Source: CAYYNP01 sp964472545 (GTDB lineage: Bacteria; Planctomycetota; Planctomycetia; Pirellulales; Thermoguttaceae). Taken from it: a DNA stretch of 38,213 nucleotides. The stretch covers positions 1 through 38,213 of the forward strand of contig CAYYNP010000059.1 of the NCBI GenBank assembly GCA_964472545.1, in the 5' to 3' direction. The notes under the pieces are model-generated. The model did not search any database and was not told the DNA's origin. It saw nothing but the letters and a program-made list of their open reading frames with translations. A program made the translations under genes and the position numbers. Below, piece by piece: positions 35,038 through 38,213 of the stretch (positions are counted from its first letter, which is position 1; every line of letters starts with the position of its first letter).

Positions 35038-35898
35038 ATGTCGAGGTCACGTCTAGTGTTGCGCGCGTTGCCGTTGGTAATCTTGGCGGCGCCGTTGTTG
35101 GTACCGGCCGTGGTGTTTGCCGATCAAGTTGCCGATCAAGGGCAGTCAAGTTCCGCAAAGCCCAGTGGCAAGAGGCCGGAAGCCGAGGTTGTCGACGTCT
35201 TCACGGGGATCGCTCAGGGCCAGATCGAAGTCCGGCTGATTCCGCGCAACTCGGCCAAGTGCAACCTTCTGGTCACCAACAAGACGGACAAGCCGCTCTC
35301 GATTGCGTTGCCCAGGGCGTTTGCCGGAGTGCCGGTACTGGCCCAAGGAATGATGCCGCCGTTCGACCTGGGCGCAGACCGCAACAACTCCCCGCAGCGT
35401 GTGGGCGTCGGGCCGGGCGGACCGATGATGAACCCGATGATGAATCCGATGAACGTCGCTCCCGGCATGCGGGGCCGCAATCCGGGCGGCGGAAACCCTT
35501 GGGGCGGCCCGATGATGAACGTGCCGCCGGAGAAGCTGGTGCGGATGCGCATGCCCTGCGTTTGCCTCGACCACGGCGCGCCGGATCCCAACCCGAGGAT
35601 CGAGTACACCATCCGGCCGCTTCAGAGTTGCGGCGTCAAAGACGGGGTCGCCGAGGTTTGTGCGATGCTCGGCAGCGGTCAGATCGACCAGCGCTCCGCA
35701 CAACTGGCGGCCTGGCACCTGAACAACGACCTAAGCTGGGAGAAGTTGGCCGGGCTGCGTCAAAGGGCCACCCTCGGCACACGGTCCGTCTATTCGCGTA
35801 GTGAGCTGCTGGCCGGCCGCCGTGTGGCCGATCGGGCGGTCGAGTTGGCCGAGCAAGAGAAGACGCCGACAACCAGCCAAACGGCGTCGTCGCGTTAG
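35038..35898 (+). CDS. Secreted Met/Asn/Pro/Gly-rich protein of unknown function
   Basis: The 286-residue protein has a clear signal peptide (LVLRALPLVILAAPLLVPAV, cleavage near VFA-D). AGGAGGA seven bases before ATG 35038 fixes the start. The mature part contains an Ig-like segment (GQIEVRLIPRNSAKCNLLVT). A low-complexity stretch of MMNP and GG-rich repeats follows (about 121-165), then four cysteines (PCVCLDHG, QSCGVKDG, EVCAML) and a helical C-terminus. I do not recognise the family; similar proteins with NLLVTN-type segments occur in planctomycetes, as far as I recall. Its stop overlaps that of the convergent coiled-coil gene by four bases. Confidence 0.8.
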   Translation: MSRSRLVLRALPLVILAAPLLVPAVVFADQVADQGQSSSAKPSGKRPEAEVVDVFTGIAQGQIEVRLIPRNSAKCNLLVTNKTDKPLSIALPRAFAGVPVLAQGMMPPFDLGADRNNSPQRVGVGPGGPMMNPMMNPMNVAPGMRGRNPGGGNPWGGPMMNVPPEKLVRMRMPCVCLDHGAPDPNPRIEYTIRPLQSCGVKDGVAEVCAMLGSGQIDQRSAQLAAWHLNNDLSWEKLAGLRQRATLGTRSVYSRSELLAGRRVADRAVELAEQEKTPTTSQTASSR

Positions 35899-37349
35899 AC
35901 CAAGACCGCGTCTTCCTCCGGCGCATCGCAGCGTGTTCGCAGCCGGTGGATCTCGCGCCGGTGTTGCATCCGTTCGGCCTCCCAGGCGTGTGCCCGATCG
36001 GCCAATTCCGCCTCGCGGCGCTGCAAATGGGCTTCGCGCGCCACCAGCCGTGCCGCCTGGCGATCGGCTTCCTTTTGCTGTTGATCGGCCCAGCTTTCGA
36101 GGTCGGCTTTGCGGCGCTGGATCTTCTCGTGTTGCTGGCCGAGTTGGGCACGAATCCGCTCCAACTCGCCCCGCTGGCTCTGTAGCTCGGCGTTGGCCTG
36201 CCGATAGCCGTCGGCGAGCTTGGTGCGAATCTGCCCCAACGAGCGGGTCAACGCGGCGGGGGGCGCTGCACCGGAAAGCTCGACCCAAAGCTCCTCGGTG
36301 GCCAGGCGAATCTCGAGCGTCTCGCGGTGCATGCGCTCCAACTCTGAGCGAAGCTGTTGTAGCGAAGCCCGGCATTGGTCCACGTGGTCGCTGCGACGCT
36401 GGACCGCCTGGCGTTTCATCTCCAATTCGGCCTCGACTCGGCGTTGCTCGGCCTCTTGTTGCTGCCGCAACTCCAATTCGGCCTCGTGAGCCTCTTCCCG
36501 ACGCGCCACAAGCTGCTGCCGTAGCCGATCCGTTTCCGCCTGCTCCTCGGCCAGCCGATCCTCGGCGTCCGCCAGTTGCCGCCGTTTGCGGACCAACGAT
36601 TCGGCCGTGCGGCGGAGGTCCTCTTCTCGCGCGAACATGCGGTCGTCGGGTTCGTGGGCACGATGTTCCAACTCGGCCTCGCGAGCTTCGACAACTTGCC
36701 GCCGCCGCTCGACGCCCGCCAACAACTGCCGGGCCAATTGCTCGGCCGCTGCCCGACGTGCCTCGATCCGCTGTCGCTCCTGCCGCAATTCGGTTTCCTC
36801 GCGGCGACGGACGTCGCGGGCCGCCCGACGCGATCGCTCAATCGCCTGCTCCCGCTCGGTCAGTTCCTCATCGCGGGCCGCCAGTTCGGCGGCCAGAGCC
36901 TTGTTGGCCTCGTCCCGCTCGCGTTGGGCAAGCTCGGCGGCCGCCAAACGGTCGAGACGTTCCCTGGCCCCACACTCCAACTCATCGAGGCCCTGGCGGC
37001 GGTCGTCGATCTCGGCCTCACGCTCGGCGAGCCAAAGCCGGGCCGTACGAGCGTCGCGATCCAGTTCGGCGAATTGGGCGTTGAGCTGCGCTTCGCGATG
37101 GTCGATTTCCGCTTGCCTCTGGCGCAGATGGGCCGCCAATTGCGTGGCCTGTCGGCGGAGTTGTTCGGCCACCGTCTCGCCTTCGTCTGCGACCGACACG
37201 GCCGATGCATCCGCCTGCGCGGCTTCTTCGGCGCCCCGCTCCATTTCGTGTGGTGAGTCGATGCGGGTTCCGGTGGCTATCGGAGGTTCCCCACTACCGA
37301 GCGTTGGCAAACAGTCGGGCGGACAGCCGGTCAGGTCGGGTTCGGCCAT
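35895..37349 (-). CDS. Long coiled-coil protein
   Basis: The 484-residue protein is almost entirely coiled coil from about 60 to 470. It is very rich in Arg, Glu, Gln and Ala with long heptads (ELAARDEELTEREQAIERSR is typical). There is no TM segment and no enzymatic motif. The N-terminal 50 residues look disordered. ATG 37349 with GAGG upstream is preferred to an earlier in-frame start. It may act as a filament or spacer. TAA overlaps the TAG of the convergent gene. Confidence 0.78.
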   Translation of the reverse strand: MAEPDLTGCPPDCLPTLGSGEPPIATGTRIDSPHEMERGAEEAAQADASAVSVADEGETVAEQLRRQATQLAAHLRQRQAEIDHREAQLNAQFAELDRDARTARLWLAEREAEIDDRRQGLDELECGARERLDRLAAAELAQRERDEANKALAAELAARDEELTEREQAIERSRRAARDVRRREETELRQERQRIEARRAAAEQLARQLLAGVERRRQVVEAREAELEHRAHEPDDRMFAREEDLRRTAESLVRKRRQLADAEDRLAEEQAETDRLRQQLVARREEAHEAELELRQQQEAEQRRVEAELEMKRQAVQRRSDHVDQCRASLQQLRSELERMHRETLEIRLATEELWVELSGAAPPAALTRSLGQIRTKLADGYRQANAELQSQRGELERIRAQLGQQHEKIQRRKADLESWADQQQKEADRQAARLVAREAHLQRREAELADRAHAWEAERMQHRREIHRLRTRCDAPEEDAVLV

Positions 37350-37651
37350 AAGAGCGAGCCTCAGCGTGTACATTCCGCGCAATAGGAATAAACTTCCTAG
37401 ACTCGTTAATCGGCAAACTCGGCCGGCGAGTTCAACTCAAATGGGTCGTAGCGGGAGGCGATGGGGTATCTGCAAAAGCTGGGCACATGAGGGCGACAAG
37501 GACACCGCGCGGCAGCAGATGCCGCGCACGAACCACGCGCGTACCACGGCTTTGCAGAAGCAGCGGTATTTGGGCCAACTGCAGAAGACACTGCCTCCGT
37601 GCAGCAGTGGCACACCCGATCACTCCAACATGAAGTCATTGCGAGGGGGAT
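37350..37651. other. Intergenic region downstream of thioredoxin
   Basis: The 302 bp lie between thioredoxin and the coiled-coil gene. A short perfect hairpin (GCGCGGCA-GCAGA-TGCCGCGC, 37507-37527) is the only structure noticed; no T-run follows it. Nothing else is supported. Confidence 0.4.
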
Positions 37652-37975
37652 CTACCCAGCCGCTTGATCGATAGCCTCTTGCAGCTTGGCCTTCGGCTGC
37701 GGGCCGAGGCGCTCGACCATTTCGCCGTCCTTGAAGATCAGCAGGGCGGGGATCGTCATGATGCCATACTGGCTGGCATATTGCGGGTTGGCGCTGACGT
37801 CGACCTTCACGAACTTCACGTTCTCGGCGTTCTCTTGGGCCAACTCGTCGATTACCGGGGCGATCATTCGGCAGGGAGCACAGGTGGGCGCCCAGAAGTC
37901 GACGAACACCGGTTTGGTCGATTTCAGGACTTCGGCCTCGAAATCGCTGTCGGTCAACTCGGTCACCATACCCAT
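37652..37975 (-). CDS. trxA: Thioredoxin
   Basis: The 107-residue protein has the thioredoxin fold and active-site context FVDFWAPTCAPCRMIAPV. The dithiol is CAPC in place of CGPC, and the residue before it is Thr in place of the usual Trp. Later come VKVDVSANPQYASQYGIM and the cis-Pro site TIPALLIFKDGE. Start 37975 is chosen over earlier Met codons because AAGGAG lies six bases before it, and it gives the normal length. It reduces protein disulfides in the cytoplasm. Confidence 0.93.
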   Translation of the reverse strand: MGMVTELTDSDFEAEVLKSTKPVFVDFWAPTCAPCRMIAPVIDELAQENAENVKFVKVDVSANPQYASQYGIMTIPALLIFKDGEMVERLGPQPKAKLQEAIDQAAG

Positions 37976-38141
37976 CGCCATCTCCTTTTGCTGCTGCGTT
38001 GACACACCCACCCTGGGCGCTTGTCGGCGTGAAATACCAGCCGTCGGCCGCCGTTAGAGACATTATAGACGTGGGCACTTCGGCGTCAACGAACGCCCCG
38101 CGGCTGTCAGGAGAACTGCAAAGTGTGCGGGAGCCCGAAAA

Positions 38142-38213
38142 TGGGGACTGGCTCCGTCAACGATCGATGTGGCTGTAGGGATTCGCAGTGCCGACGGTGC
38201 CTGTCCCCTTTCT
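38142..38213. repeat. Palindromic repeat at the window edge
   Basis: TGGGGACTGGCTCC (38142-38155) and GTGCCTGTCCCCTTTCT (ending at 38213) form imperfect inverted arms around a loop of about 42 nt. The outer part GGGGAC...GTCCCC matches the yggS palindrome. The element is cut by the end of the window. Confidence 0.65.

Noticed and set aside
37507..37527. Hairpin as rho-independent terminator of thioredoxin
   Set aside because: The stem is perfect but no T-run follows, and it is about 125 bp beyond the stop codon.

Overview
The window looks like a piece of a high-GC planctomycete chromosome, most likely a Pirellulales-type genome. It was probably assembled from metagenomic or draft data, because a run of ten N sits at 24155-24164. 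The assignment rests on the gene families: an ECF sigma factor next to a Ser/Thr kinase with a C-terminal beta-propeller, a WD40 protein ending in an SHD1-like domain, a Tat-exported Gfo/Idh/MocA oxidoreductase, a BlaI/M56 pair, zinc-ribbon TPR proteins, a MoxR/DUF58/VWA operon and an SPFH cluster. No rRNA, tRNA, CRISPR array, prophage or transposase is visible.

Layout. 1-987 has no convincing gene but opens with a long inverted repeat. 988-3955 (minus) is a signalling operon: ECF sigma factor, then a transmembrane Ser/Thr kinase. 4629-6113 (plus) is a secreted WD40/SHD1 protein. 6179-9278 (minus) holds a Tat-exported oxidoreductase and a secreted DUF4139-like protein. 9548-13128 (plus) is a BlaI repressor and a BlaR1-like M56 metallopeptidase behind a promoter carrying three evenly spaced operator dyads. 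13234-15629 (minus) holds a zinc-ribbon/TPR membrane protein and a zf-TFIIB-like protein.

15867-25794 (minus) is an eight-gene envelope operon. In transcription order it encodes a VWA protein, a small helical protein, an acidic low-complexity anchored protein, a very large secreted/anchored protein, MoxR AAA ATPase, DUF58, a two-TM protein and a second VWA protein. Most junctions are ATGA overlaps or short gaps. It resembles Bat-type operons but carries extra proteins that I do not recognise. The gap sits inside it, exactly in a REP-like double hairpin whose intact sister copy lies at 27122-27181.

26128-30484 holds three SPFH/flotillin-family genes: floA (plus), then two convergent minus-strand SPFH genes. 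30729-33174 (minus) is a LarA-like / YggS / DUF167 operon, in which yggS carries an in-frame palindromic-repeat insertion of about 48 codons. 33387-34772 (minus) is a lone flagellin. 35038-37349 holds two convergent genes whose stop codons overlap: a secreted Met/Asn/Pro-rich protein and a long coiled-coil protein. 37652-37975 is thioredoxin. The window ends inside another palindromic repeat related to the one in yggS.

The most noteworthy signals are the three BlaI operators spaced exactly 31 bp apart around one promoter, the repeat-derived coding sequence in yggS and at the 3' end of an operon gene, and the enlarged MoxR/VWA operon next to an SPFH cluster.
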